64,000 bases of DNA, from contig NZ_CP048751.1 of assembly GCF_011064825.1 (NCBI RefSeq), positions 186,001-250,000 of the forward strand, in the 5' to 3' direction. The translations under genes and the position numbers were made by a program. Every line of letters starts with the position of its first letter. The first letter of the stretch is position 1. The notes under the pieces are model-generated. The model did no database searches. It had not been told where the DNA came from and worked only from the letters and a program-made list of their open reading frames with translations. The stretch is from Brevundimonas mediterranea (GTDB lineage: Bacteria > Pseudomonadota > Alphaproteobacteria > Caulobacterales > Caulobacteraceae). Shown here piece by piece: positions 1 through 10,490 of the stretch.

Positions 1-134
1 GTTTCGACGACAACTATGTCATCGTCGGTTCCTGGGTTGTCGGCGAAGAACCGGCAGGCATCAGCCTGCGCGAGGATCAGGGGCGCATCACCCGCAACAC
101 CTCGCGCTTCGTGCCCCACTTCATCCGCGACTGA
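1..134 (+). CDS. Glutathionylspermidine synthase family protein, C-terminal fragment
   Basis: Only the last 43 codons are in the window, read from base 3 and ending at a TGA. The translation contains VIVGSWVVGEEPAGISLRED followed by an ITRNTSRFVPH-like tail. This resembles the end of the ATP-grasp glutathionylspermidine synthase family (E. coli YgiC/YjfC type), where a similar GSW...AGIGIRED...SRFxPH block closes the protein. Members ligate glutathione or related peptides to polyamines, or have unassigned ligase roles. The catalytic part lies upstream and cannot be judged. It converges on the acyl-CoA dehydrogenase gene with only about 20 bases between the two stops. Confidence 0.7.
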   Translation, partial: FDDNYVIVGSWVVGEEPAGISLREDQGRITRNTSRFVPHFIRD

Positions 135-153
135 CGCTCAACCCGCCGCCTGA

Positions 154-1953
<1,800 letters not shown>

Positions 1954-2031
1954 GCGAAGGCTCCGAAGACGCCGCCTTGCGGCGACACCCGGCCAGCCTA
2001 GGTCGCCGCCCCGCAGGCGGCAAGTTCGCCC

Positions 2032-2988
2032 TCAACCGCCGGCCGGACGATCCTCGGCCACCAAGTGCTGCAGCACCCGCTTCTCCAGCACCAGCAGGGC
2101 CCCGGCGCCATTGGTCCGCATCACCAGCCCCTCCGCCAGCGGCCTGACCGCCTGATGCACGGCTCCCGCCAGACGCATGAAGTCGGACCGCCCCCGGCCG
2201 GACACCCCGTGCAGGGCGCACAGCTGCCGCCAGTCCTGGACAAAGCCCGCCAGCACCGCCCGGAACCGCTCGGCGCGCGCCCGGGCTTCAGCGCCGTCTG
2301 CCGCGGGCGTCAGCTCCTGGCTCAGATCGTCCACCAACCATTGAACCTCCGCCGCCGGCATGACAGCGAACCTCTGGTCAGCCTCGGTCAGCAGTTGCGA
2401 CGGTGCGGTCGGGTCCCAACCCACCGTCCGCCACTGATCGCGCGGCGGCGTCTTGCCGCAGGCGAACTGCCAGAAGCCGGCCGTGCCCGTGGTGTCGGCG
2501 ACCAGATGAATCCGCTCGGCGTCGGACCCGTTCTCTACATGGTGACGCCGCCAGTTGTCGAAGATCCAGGCCTCTCCCGCCCCCATGTGCACGGCCTCGC
2601 CGTCGCAGTGAAACCGCACCTGGGGCCGGGTGAAGACCGGGATGTGCAGCCTGACCCGCGTATGCCAGTGATAATTGATGTCGGCGTGCTCCGGCACCCC
2701 TGCGCCGGCCGCCAGTCGCATCAGCCGCGACCGGCTCCACACCACGCCGAAACCCGACAGGACCTGACGCAGATAGGGCATCTGCTCCAGCCAGGGGGTT
2801 GGCGACATCTGTCCATGGACCGAATCCGTTTCCACTCCGCCGGCGCTGATCAGACGCGCCGCGCTGTTGCCATGCACGCGATCCGGATGCGGCCCCCACG
2901 CCTCGTCCGGCAGGGCCGCAACCTCGGCCTGCAGACGCTCGACATCGAACAGGACCGGAAGCTGATAGAAGCGCTGCGACAGTCGCAT
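2032..2988 (-). CDS. Aspartyl/asparaginyl beta-hydroxylase-like 2-oxoglutarate oxygenase
   Basis: A 318-residue protein whose middle third is an aspartyl/asparaginyl beta-hydroxylase fold. It has EHADINYHWHTRVRLHIPVF, then RFHCDGEAVHMGAGEAWIFD, then RRHHVENGSDAERIHLVAD. The HAD and HHV histidines fit the iron ligands, and the arginine of RIHLV fits the 2-oxoglutarate site. The C-terminal 130 residues are helical and unassigned. No signal peptide is seen, so it should act in the cytoplasm. The start lies 3 bases downstream of the TPR-sulfotransferase stop, making it the last gene of the cassette that follows the TonB receptor. Hydroxylation of a peptide or small molecule is likely, but the substrate is unknown. 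Confidence 0.82.
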   Translation of the reverse strand: MRLSQRFYQLPVLFDVERLQAEVAALPDEAWGPHPDRVHGNSAARLISAGGVETDSVHGQMSPTPWLEQMPYLRQVLSGFGVVWSRSRLMRLAAGAGVPEHADINYHWHTRVRLHIPVFTRPQVRFHCDGEAVHMGAGEAWIFDNWRRHHVENGSDAERIHLVADTTGTAGFWQFACGKTPPRDQWRTVGWDPTAPSQLLTEADQRFAVMPAAEVQWLVDDLSQELTPAADGAEARARAERFRAVLAGFVQDWRQLCALHGVSGRGRSDFMRLAGAVHQAVRPLAEGLVMRTNGAGALLVLEKRVLQHLVAEDRPAGG

Positions 2989-2991
2989 GGG

Positions 2992-4923
2992 TCAGTCCCT
3001 GTAACGGATCAAGGCGTCGCCCAGCGCGGCCTGAAGCGGCGCGAGCCAGGGTTCGTAGTTGCGCCACTGCGCCAGGCCGTCGCGGCTGATCGGTCGCCGC
3101 ACCTGTTCTGAACTGGGCGTGCGCACGCTGCGCCGGGTCTGATGGAAGTCCAGACAGGCCGGTTCGAACGCCAGCCCGCAATGCTCCAGCATCCGCCGCA
3201 CCCCGCCCTCGAGATCCTCGACCAGATCCTCGTACTGCACCCGAAGCACCCGTCCCGGCAGCACCTCGTCCCAATGCCGCATCAGGTCCAGATAGCTGCG
3301 GTAGTAGCGGGCGATAGCGTCGATATCGTTGGTGAATTCCTGATTGGTCGTGCCGAACAGCTGTTTCAGATTGCTGAAGCAGCAGGCCATGGGTTCGCGC
3401 CGCACATCGATGATCTTCGCCTTCGGCAGGATCAGATGGATCAGGCCGATATGCCAGAAATTGTTCGGCATCTTGTCGATGAAGAACGGCCGCCCCTCCC
3501 GGCGATAGGTCCGCGTCTCGGCCAGGAACCTTTCGCCCAGAGCACGAGCCTCCGCCGCCGACATCTGAAGCACAGCCGCCGGCCGAACCGGCAGGCCGCA
3601 GTCGGGATCACGCCCGAACAGTTCGCCGGCGTAGCGACCGATCTCCGTCAGCTCCTGCGTCCCCTCGACCTGTGAATGCGAAGCCAGGATCTGCTCGATC
3701 AGCGTCGATCCAGAACGCGGCAAGCCCAGAACGAAGATGGGATCGGCGTCCGGCGCCCCGCAGTCGGCGCGGTCGTTGAACACCTCGGCCGTAAACGCCT
3801 GGGTGGTGCGCGCGGCGCAGGCCTCGGCGACCTCGGGCCTGTACCGGCCCAGCGAACGCCGGACCTCGTTCCCTTGGGCGTACCAACGCCACGAACCGGC
3901 ATAATCCGCCCGATCCTCCAGCGCCTTGCCCAGGGCGAAGGCCAGATAGACCCGGTCCATATCCTGCAAGTCCGTCCGCGCCGCCGCGGCCTGCAACCGC
4001 TCGACATCAGCGTCCGAGAAGCTGTGGAGCTTCAGATTGGCCAGACTGAACCAGGCGACGCCATAGTCGGGCCGCGCGGCCAGGGCGGCGCGATAGTCGG
4101 CCACCGCCTCCTCCAGCCGACCCGTGACCTTCAGGGCGTTCGCACGCCACAGCCTCAGCTCCGCCGTCTCGGCGCCGACCACGGGTGCCCCGTCCAGCAG
4201 CCGCCGATAAATCTCGATCACCGGCTCATAGTCGCCCAAGGCCACGCAGGCGGCGGCGAACAGTTTCAGATGCTCTCGTCGCTCTGGTTCGCGCTGCAGC
4301 AGTCGTTCCGCTTCGCGCCGCGCCGCCTGCGGCTTCTGCCGCTGCAACAGAATCATGGCGTAGTCGAAGCGCGCGGCCTCATAGTCCGGCGCACTGGCCA
4401 GCACCCCCTCCAACAGGGTCTCCGCCTCTTCCGCATCGCCGCAGGCCTGACGAATGCGCGCGAGCAGACGCAAGGCCCCGGCCGACGGCCCCTGGCGGTA
4501 CAGCACATCACGGATGACCGTCTCGGCTTCCGCCAGATCGCCGTCGGCCAACAGACTGTCCGCCGCCACGATCTCCGGCGGCAGACGCCTCAGCATCGCC
4601 AGCCTCTGCGCCGCCCCGTCCGCAGGCCCAGTCTCGCCTCGCATCCGGTGCAACTGCTCCAGCATGTCCCAGCTGGCCGGCAGGCTGGGGTTCAGCCGGA
4701 CCGCCTCTCCCAGAGCCTTGAGCGCCGACGGCGCGTCGCCGAGCAGGACATGGCAGTGACCCCGCTCCTGCAAAGCGCGGCTGAATCGGGGATGGAGCCC
4801 CTGCAACCGATCCAGAACCGCCAGGGCCTCCGGCGCCCGCCGCGCCGCGCGCAGGTCTATGGCCTGACGCAGCAGGGCGTCGCGATCGGTCGGCGCGCCG
4901 ACGGGCTCAGCCGCCGCTATCAT
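2992..4923 (-). CDS. TPR-repeat sulfotransferase
   Basis: A 643-residue fusion. Residues 1 to about 370 are tetratricopeptide repeats. The rest is a PAPS-dependent sulfotransferase with the 5'-phosphosulfate loop PIFVLGLPRSGSTLIEQIL, the 3'-phosphate region DVRREPMACCFSNLKQLF and a YEDLVEDL helix. No signal peptide is present. Proteins with this TPR-sulfotransferase layout are common in Caulobacterales, Sphingomonadales and Xanthomonadaceae and remain without a defined substrate. The TPR part may bind a protein partner, by analogy with tyrosylprotein sulfotransferases, but this is speculative. The start overlaps the upstream stop by 4 bases (ATGA), so it is translationally coupled to the small hydroxylase gene. 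Confidence 0.88.
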   Translation of the reverse strand: MIAAAEPVGAPTDRDALLRQAIDLRAARRAPEALAVLDRLQGLHPRFSRALQERGHCHVLLGDAPSALKALGEAVRLNPSLPASWDMLEQLHRMRGETGPADGAAQRLAMLRRLPPEIVAADSLLADGDLAEAETVIRDVLYRQGPSAGALRLLARIRQACGDAEEAETLLEGVLASAPDYEAARFDYAMILLQRQKPQAARREAERLLQREPERREHLKLFAAACVALGDYEPVIEIYRRLLDGAPVVGAETAELRLWRANALKVTGRLEEAVADYRAALAARPDYGVAWFSLANLKLHSFSDADVERLQAAAARTDLQDMDRVYLAFALGKALEDRADYAGSWRWYAQGNEVRRSLGRYRPEVAEACAARTTQAFTAEVFNDRADCGAPDADPIFVLGLPRSGSTLIEQILASHSQVEGTQELTEIGRYAGELFGRDPDCGLPVRPAAVLQMSAAEARALGERFLAETRTYRREGRPFFIDKMPNNFWHIGLIHLILPKAKIIDVRREPMACCFSNLKQLFGTTNQEFTNDIDAIARYYRSYLDLMRHWDEVLPGRVLRVQYEDLVEDLEGGVRRMLEHCGLAFEPACLDFHQTRRSVRTPSSEQVRRPISRDGLAQWRNYEPWLAPLQAALGDALIRYRD

Positions 4924-5537
4924 CGCGGGGCGGCGGCCAGCAGCGGCGCCAGCCAGTTCGGATCCGGCTGGTCCGCGTCATAGTATTCGAAAATCAGATG
5001 AATTCGGTCGGTGGCGCCGCCGTTTCGCACCCAGTGCGGTCCCAGATTATTGACCTCCACCGCCTCACCGACCGGGAACCGGTGCTCCTGCCCGCCGAAG
5101 AAGGAGACGACCTCCGGGTTGGTCGTGATCGGCACATGGATCTTGTGCGGCCATTTGGCGGCCGGATTGGCGTCGATATGCGGATGGATCACGCCGCCCG
5201 CCGGCATCCGGGCCAGCATCACGCGCGGAAAGACTCCCCGCCCATAGCCATAGGCCTGAACCGCCTGGGCCAGCACCGGCTCCAGCAGCGCGCGCCACGC
5301 CCCCCAGAGCGGGCGATCGTGCGAACCTCGCCAGTCGCGCGGACTGTCGACGAACCGGAACACGATGTGCCGGGTCTGGTCCAGCACCTCGAACTTGTTC
5401 GGCTTGCTCTGGTTTTCCGCGTCCCAGACGGCTTCCGGAATCTCCAGCACGGCGGCATGCAGGGCGGCGATATCGACCGGCCCCAGCCTGCGGATCGTCG
5501 CGGTCTTTCGCGGATTGGCGGCGGGCGCGACGGTCAT
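4920..5537 (-). CDS. Small aspartyl/asparaginyl beta-hydroxylase-like protein
   Basis: A 205-residue protein if started at the ATG at 5537 (MTVAPAANPRKTATIRRLG). A longer open frame runs upstream but would overlap the preceding gene heavily. The conserved core has VIHPHIDANPAAKWPHKIHV, GGQEHRFPVGEAVEVNN and PHWVRNGGATDRIHLIFEY. This supplies the H-x-D and distal histidine expected for iron and the arginine expected for 2-oxoglutarate. It is a paralogue of the oxygenase two genes downstream but lacks its long C-terminal region. It lies 5 bases after the upstream sulfotransferase and overlaps the next gene by 4. Two different hydroxylases in one operon suggest two modification sites or two substrates. 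Confidence 0.8.
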   Translation of the reverse strand: MTVAPAANPRKTATIRRLGPVDIAALHAAVLEIPEAVWDAENQSKPNKFEVLDQTRHIVFRFVDSPRDWRGSHDRPLWGAWRALLEPVLAQAVQAYGYGRGVFPRVMLARMPAGGVIHPHIDANPAAKWPHKIHVPITTNPEVVSFFGGQEHRFPVGEAVEVNNLGPHWVRNGGATDRIHLIFEYYDADQPDPNWLAPLLAAAPR

Positions 5538-5542
5538 GGCGA

Positions 5543-6193
5543 TCACCTCAGCCCTTCGAAGCTGTAGCCGAACAGTTCGATATCCTGAGCATAGCGGGCG
5601 GCGACGCCGTCGATCAGCTGTTTGTCGTAATAGAGCCGATAGTCGCCGTGGGTGCTGGCGTTCACCCGGTCCAGCGGACGCGCGGCGATGCCGATACGGG
5701 CGCAAAGACTATCGTAAGAGGCCTGCATCTCCTCCACCCGCCCGAACTGATCGGTCAGCAGGGTCTTGCCGTCCTCGTCCGCCAGCAGCGACGCCTGAGG
5801 CTGGAACAGGATGTGCTGTTCCGGCGGCTGCTGAAACAGGAAGTGGCGCATCACGTCGCGCGGGCGGCGCTGGAAGACGTCGCCGTCGCGCAGCATGAAG
5901 GCGCAGTAGGAGACGAACCGGTCGAACGGATTGCGCACAAAGGCGAACTTGAAATAGTCGGCGAACGCCTCTTCGCCGACATAGGGTCGAATCTGCCGCA
6001 GGGACAGGTGGCCGTGGCGGATCGCCGCCAGATCTTCCCAGGGGAAGCGCTTGTCGATGAACAACCCCACCTGTTCCAGGTCCTCCTTCCCCATCTGCTC
6101 GCGCAGGGCGCGGCGCACGGCATGGGTGCCGGTTTTGGGCACGGCGGCGAAGATGAACCGGTGATGGTGGGAAACGATCATGCTTCTGGACAT
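5543..6193 (-). CDS. Sulfotransferase family 2 protein
   Basis: A 216-residue cytoplasmic sulfotransferase of the family that includes chondroitin and heparan sulfotransferase-like proteins. The PAPS 5' loop is FIFAAVPKTGTHAVRRAL near residues 13-30, and the 3'-phosphate motif is KFAFVRNPFDRFVSYCAF near residue 83. A late NASTHGDYRLYYDKQLIDGV segment is typical of the family C-terminus. It is the first gene after the TonB receptor, separated from it by about 60 bases that hold a strong GC hairpin. With the TPR-sulfotransferase and two hydroxylases downstream it forms a compact four-gene unit. The acceptor molecule cannot be deduced. Confidence 0.85.
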   Translation of the reverse strand: MSRSMIVSHHHRFIFAAVPKTGTHAVRRALREQMGKEDLEQVGLFIDKRFPWEDLAAIRHGHLSLRQIRPYVGEEAFADYFKFAFVRNPFDRFVSYCAFMLRDGDVFQRRPRDVMRHFLFQQPPEQHILFQPQASLLADEDGKTLLTDQFGRVEEMQASYDSLCARIGIAARPLDRVNASTHGDYRLYYDKQLIDGVAARYAQDIELFGYSFEGLR

Positions 6194-6201
6194 CCAGAAA
6201 A

Positions 6202-6235
6202 GGGCGCCCCTCCCCCCGAAGGGGGCGGGGCGCCC
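6202..6235 (-). terminator. GC-rich hairpin between TonB receptor and sulfotransferase
   Basis: Arms of nine (GGGCGCCCC) and five G/C pairs, separated by one T/C mismatch, enclose a CGAA loop at 6217-6220. No T-run follows on the minus strand, so this may be a partial terminator or an mRNA-stability hairpin. Either could lower expression of the sulfotransferase cassette relative to the receptor. Confidence 0.5.
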
Positions 6236-6255
6236 AGCCTAGTCTAAGCGTCGGA

Positions 6256-9039
6256 TCAGAACTTGTAGGTCAGGCCGGCCGTATAGGTCGTTCCGCTCTG
6301 GTTCTGATTGTACAGATACTCGTTCTGACCCCAGAACTGGGTGTCCTTTTCGTTCGTCAGGTTGACCGCGTCGAACGTCAGCTGCAACGACTCGGTGATG
6401 TTGAAGAAGGCTGCGGCGTCGACATAGGTGCCGCCTTCGAACCCGCGCGTGCTGGCGCTCATGACGGCAGTATTGTAGCCGGTGTACCACTTGTCGCGAT
6501 AGTTCAGCGAGGCGCGCGCACCCCAACGGTCGGTCTCGTAATAGACCGTGGCGTTGTAGCTTGTCTTGGAAATCCCCGTCAGATCGTCCGGCATGTCGAT
6601 GTAGGTGTAGTTCGCCACAACACCCAGATTGTCGAACGGCGCAGGCAGGAACGACAGTTGGCTCTGCGCCGCCAGTTCCAGGCCTGTCAGTTCCACCCGG
6701 CCTTCCTTGTTCACCGGCATCGAGAACTCATTGACGATAGTGCTCGCGGTCGCGCCGGGGATGGTGCTGTAAGGCACCCCCGTTTCGCTGAATGGCACGT
6801 CAGTAAACCTCACCGTCTCGATGAAGTTCTTGATGTCCTTATGGAACAAGCTAGCCGACATCAGGCCGACGTCGCCGAAGTAGTATTCGACGGCGAAGTC
6901 CAGGGTGTTGTCCTTGTAGGGCTCCAGATTTGGATTACCGCGCGAAGCAGTAATCTTGCCCGAGCTGTCCTGGAAGGCGCTGCCCTCGGCCGCCATCGAG
7001 CCGAGGCCCGGACGGTTCAGGTTCTGGGTCGCGGAGAAGCGCACCAGCACCTCCGGCGTCACTTCCAGGACCGCGTTCATGGCCGGCAACACGCCCTCGT
7101 AGCTGCCTTCCACGTCGGTCGTGCCCAGATAGGCATAGTTGTCGCCCTGGATCCAGCCGGTGCTGTGGGTGTCGGTGCTGTAGCCGCGCAGGCCGATATT
7201 GCCGCGGAAGCGGCGGCCGAACAGTTCGCTGTCCCAGTCGCCCTGAACGAAGCCGGACAGGGTTTCCTCGGTCGTCTCATAGACGTTCTCGATGTCCTGC
7301 AAGGCGCCGCCGGTGCCGTCCTTGTTCTGCTCCAGACGGTGGTACTCGTTGTACTTGGCGAAGGCCTTGTCATAGTCGCCGACCAGCCACGATCCGAAGG
7401 CGTTGGTGAAGACCGAGGTGACGTCGCCGACCGCCGTGCCGCGCATCTTGGACCGCGTGCCGTTGACATTGTCGTCATAGAACAGGTCTTCGCCCTGCTG
7501 GCGGAACTTGTGATAGGCGACGCCGGCGCGCAGCGTCCAGGTGTCGTTCAGTTCGTACCGCGCGTTAAGCTCGCCCTCGTGCAGCTCTGATTCATTGTTG
7601 AAGGCGCGGTAGTAGAACGAATCCATCGCATAGTTGGCCGGATTGGTCGGGTCCCAGTTCGGATATTCGAACGAGGCGGACTGGCCGTTCTCGCCATAGT
7701 TGGCGATCAGATTGCCCTTGGCGCGCATGTACAGCTTGTCGTCATACGGCGTGTCATAGGTCGACTTTTCCCAACCCACGTGACCGTCGAACTTCAGACG
7801 GTCGGACATTTCCCATTCACCGGTCAGCGCGACCTGATTGAACTTGTTCTCGTTCAGCGACCGGCGATGCTCGCTGCCGAAGGTGGCGCCCGTGACGTCG
7901 GTCATGGTCACGTAGTTGTCGCTGTCCCAGGTCAGGTCGTTGATGACCGAGGCCGACTGGAAGATCGACGGCCAGACGCCGCCGGCGGCCGTGTCGAAGG
8001 CCACCGAACCGGTCGAGGCCAGAGGCCGCGTCGCCAGATGATACTCGTTACGGCGCGTCGTGAACTCGCCGTGCAGCACATCGAGCGTCAGTTCCATGCC
8101 ATCCATCGGACGCCACTGGACCGCCGCCGTCAGGCCCAGCCGTTCCTGCTCGGCGTTCCACGACGAGATACGATTGCCGTCGGCGAAATACAGATCTCCG
8201 GACAGGAACTTGGCCCGTTGGGCGGCGGACAGGCCGGAGATGTTCAATCCCTTGGTCACGAGGCTCTGCATCGTCGCGGCGCTGGGGTTGGAACGGTTAT
8301 ACGTGTTGTGGCCCTGCTCCGTCGTCTCGCGTTTGCTGTAGGCGGCCGAGAAGGAGACGCCGAACACATTGTCCCAGTTCTGGGTGAACAGGGCGGCGAT
8401 GCGCGGCTGGGTGTCTTCGGTATATTCGTTGGTGCCGACCTTCAGCGACAGGGCGCCGTCGGCGCCTGTGCCGTAGTCAAAGGGCTTGCCGGTGAACAGG
8501 CCGACGGTGCCGGCCATGCCGCCCTCTTTCTGCGCGGCTTCAAAGGTCTTCTCGACCTCGACCCGCGAGAACAGTTCCGAAGCGAAGATATTGAAATCGA
8601 ACGCGCGGTCACGCGACCGCTGGCCGCGGCTGTCTTGCGCCGAGTCGACGTTGCCCAGCACTTCCATGCCGTTCAGCTGCACCCGGGCGAAGTCCGGACC
8701 GAGGCCCCGCAGCGAGATCCGACGGCCCTCGCCGGCCTCACGGTTGATCTGCACGCCGGGCAGGCGCTGCAGCGATTCCGCCAGATTGAGATCCGGGAAC
8801 TTGGCCATGTCCTCGGCCACAATGGCGTCGACCTGGATGACCGAATCCTGCTTGATCGCCCGCGCGTCGCTCAGCGACTTGCGGAAGCCGGTGACGACGA
8901 TCTCGTCGACCTCGGCGGTCGCCGCCTCCTGGGCGAAGGCTGCGGATGCGCTGGCGCCGGCGACCGCCGCCGACACCGTCGCCAACAGCACCTTCTTGAG
9001 GTTCGGGCCCATGCCCCGAACGGGATATTGCTTCGACAT
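6256..9039 (-). CDS. TonB-dependent outer-membrane receptor
   Basis: A 927-residue receptor starting at the ATG at 9039 (MSKQYPVRGMGPNLKK). An upstream in-frame start adds 11 residues but is less likely. A signal peptide ends near AFA-Q37, and the TonB box DEIVVTG is at 45-51. The plug follows, with SLQRLPGVQINREAGEGRRI and VRLNGMEV-like features. The rest is a long beta-barrel ending in the aromatic-terminal GLTYKF. It belongs to the Caulobacter/Xanthomonas-type receptors usually tied to carbohydrate or unusual nutrient uptake. It is divergent from a DeoR-family regulator, with repeated heptamers between them, and is followed by the sulfotransferase-hydroxylase cassette. The ligand is unknown. 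Confidence 0.9.
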   Translation of the reverse strand: MSKQYPVRGMGPNLKKVLLATVSAAVAGASASAAFAQEAATAEVDEIVVTGFRKSLSDARAIKQDSVIQVDAIVAEDMAKFPDLNLAESLQRLPGVQINREAGEGRRISLRGLGPDFARVQLNGMEVLGNVDSAQDSRGQRSRDRAFDFNIFASELFSRVEVEKTFEAAQKEGGMAGTVGLFTGKPFDYGTGADGALSLKVGTNEYTEDTQPRIAALFTQNWDNVFGVSFSAAYSKRETTEQGHNTYNRSNPSAATMQSLVTKGLNISGLSAAQRAKFLSGDLYFADGNRISSWNAEQERLGLTAAVQWRPMDGMELTLDVLHGEFTTRRNEYHLATRPLASTGSVAFDTAAGGVWPSIFQSASVINDLTWDSDNYVTMTDVTGATFGSEHRRSLNENKFNQVALTGEWEMSDRLKFDGHVGWEKSTYDTPYDDKLYMRAKGNLIANYGENGQSASFEYPNWDPTNPANYAMDSFYYRAFNNESELHEGELNARYELNDTWTLRAGVAYHKFRQQGEDLFYDDNVNGTRSKMRGTAVGDVTSVFTNAFGSWLVGDYDKAFAKYNEYHRLEQNKDGTGGALQDIENVYETTEETLSGFVQGDWDSELFGRRFRGNIGLRGYSTDTHSTGWIQGDNYAYLGTTDVEGSYEGVLPAMNAVLEVTPEVLVRFSATQNLNRPGLGSMAAEGSAFQDSSGKITASRGNPNLEPYKDNTLDFAVEYYFGDVGLMSASLFHKDIKNFIETVRFTDVPFSETGVPYSTIPGATASTIVNEFSMPVNKEGRVELTGLELAAQSQLSFLPAPFDNLGVVANYTYIDMPDDLTGISKTSYNATVYYETDRWGARASLNYRDKWYTGYNTAVMSASTRGFEGGTYVDAAAFFNITESLQLTFDAVNLTNEKDTQFWGQNEYLYNQNQSGTTYTAGLTYKF

Positions 9040-9167
9040 AATCGTGTCCCCCGACAAACTGGTGTGAACCAAGCGGCTCGGTCCGACGCACGGCCAATCT
9101 GACCGCCGCCGCCAAGTCCGGCTTCATTAGGTCGCGGGCGTTTCAGTCATGTGACGGTTTGAGGGAA

Positions 9168-9197
9168 TTATGTTGAATTATGTGGTTATGTGTGGGA
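9168..9197. promoter_or_regulatory. Heptamer cluster, candidate DeoR-type operator
   Basis: Three copies of TTATGTK occur at 9168-9174 (TTATGTT), 9178-9184 (TTATGTG) and 9186-9192 (TTATGTG). They lie between the divergent receptor and regulator genes. DeoR-family proteins commonly bind short repeated half-sites, so this is a reasonable operator for the neighbouring regulator. Confidence 0.5.
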
Positions 9198-9353
9198 ACG
9201 CCAAAACGGCGCCCTGGAGATCCCTCAGCCAAAATACCTAAGCCAATCAATCCAGAAGTCAGGAAACACGCCAACTCGCTGGATTTTAAGCTGCATGCGG
9301 AACGAAAACCTGGCCCCACTAGAACGCCATTCATATGAGAGGCTTAAGGCTAC

Positions 9354-9373
9354 TTATGTGGTTGTGTGTGGGA
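9354..9373. promoter_or_regulatory. Second copy of the receptor/regulator repeat
   Basis: This 20-base stretch matches 9178-9197 at 19 of 20 positions. It carries TTATGTG at 9354 and TTGTGTG at 9362. It ends about 25 bases before the regulator's ATG and covers the region just upstream of its AAGGGG ribosome-binding site, so it could mediate autoregulation. The two copies are 176 bases apart, which would allow looping. Confidence 0.5.
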
Positions 9374-9398
9374 TTTGGCGTTGGTAAGGGGATCGATC

Positions 9399-10199
9399 AT
9401 GAGCGCCCCCCTCCTCAAAGACTCGAAACATCTCAGCCAAGGCGCCCGCCTGGCGGAGATCCTTCAGCTGATGGAGGAGAAGGTCTTCTGGACCGTGTCC
9501 GAACTCGCTGAGCGGTTTCAGGTCTCCGAAGAAACTATCCGCCGCGACGCCCGCCAACTGGAGCGCAGCGGCGTTGTGCAAAAGGTGCACGGCGGACTGT
9601 CCTCGACCAATAATCTGATCGAGGCGCCCTATCGCATCCGCCTGCGCGAAAACGCCGAGTCCAAGCAGAAGATCGCCCAGAAGGCCGCAGGCCTTGTTAC
9701 CGAAGGCATGACCCTGCTGCTCGATTCCGGCACCACCTGCCACTGGCTGGCTCGCGCCCTGGCCTCGGTGCGCAATCTCACCATCGTCACCAACAGCGTC
9801 GAGATCGCGCACGAGGTTCTGGGCAATCCCGGCCAGCGCCTGCTGCTGGCGGGCGGCCAGGTCAATCCGGTCCACAACGCCGCCTTCGGCCCGGAAGCCA
9901 AGTCCTTCTGCCGCCGCTTCGCCCCCGACCTGACCATCTTGTCGATGGGCGCCGTGGACGCGGACCGGGGCTTCCTCGACTTCGACGCCGACGAGGCCTC
10001 GTTCAAACAGAGCCTGCTGGAACAGGCGCGCCGCATCGTCGTGCTGGCCGACCATACGAAGTTCGCCAAGTCCGGCTTCATCCAGGTCGCGTCTTTCCGC
10101 GACGTCCAGGACCTGGTGACCGACCTGCCCCCGCCCGGCGGCGTTTCCAGAGTCGCAGCCCAGTGGGACACCCGGCTGCATGTCGCCGATCCGACCTAG
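9399..10199 (+). CDS. DeoR/GlpR-family transcriptional regulator
   Basis: A 266-residue regulator from the ATG at 9399, which has AAGGGG at a good distance. The N-terminal winged helix-turn-helix has VSELAERFQVSEETIRRDAR at about residues 32-51. It is followed by the family's GVVQKVHGG wing. The C-terminal sensor domain is the DeoR fold related to sugar-phosphate isomerases, with MTLLLDSGTTCHWLARAL and ILSMGAVDADRGF. Such regulators usually respond to a phosphorylated sugar or similar metabolite and repress a nearby operon. It faces away from the TonB receptor gene and shares with it an intergenic region containing repeated TTATGTG elements. The effector is unknown. Confidence 0.9.
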   Translation: MSAPLLKDSKHLSQGARLAEILQLMEEKVFWTVSELAERFQVSEETIRRDARQLERSGVVQKVHGGLSSTNNLIEAPYRIRLRENAESKQKIAQKAAGLVTEGMTLLLDSGTTCHWLARALASVRNLTIVTNSVEIAHEVLGNPGQRLLLAGGQVNPVHNAAFGPEAKSFCRRFAPDLTILSMGAVDADRGFLDFDADEASFKQSLLEQARRIVVLADHTKFAKSGFIQVASFRDVQDLVTDLPPPGGVSRVAAQWDTRLHVADPT

Positions 10200-10490
10200 T
10201 CAACGCACCCGCGTGTCCACCCTGATCCGCACGGCGTCGTGACGCCAGTGCTCGCGGTCGGACTCCACCACCCGCCCCTGGGCGTCATAGCTGGCGCGCC
10301 GCACCGCCAGACCCGGCAGACCGGACTTCACCCCCAGAACCTCGGCCTCATGGCCAGTCAGGGCTCAGGGCTGCATGCTGACCACGTCGCCCGAGACCGA
10401 CAGCCCATAGGCGCCCTTCAATATGTCGGTCAGCGACTGGTCGAACGAAAAAGCGCGACAGGTCGTTCGTCATACAGGCACCTGACTGAT
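10200..10490 (-). pseudogene. Remnant of a GntR/UTRA (HutC/PhnF-type) regulator
   Basis: The minus strand reads as the end of a UTRA effector-binding domain: SVRCLYDERPVAL, then FSFDQSLTDILKGAYG, then GHEAEVLGVKSGLPGLAVRR and ESDREHWRHDAVRIRV before a TGA at 10200-10202. The first piece is out of frame with the second near 10450. An in-frame TGA at 10365-10367 interrupts the second and third pieces. The DNA-binding domain is missing. The remnant shares its terminal bases with the stop of the DeoR gene. It was probably the repressor of the locus to its right, whose TGGT-N4-ACCA palindromes resemble sites of this family. The assignment rests on sequence pattern only. Confidence 0.7.
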
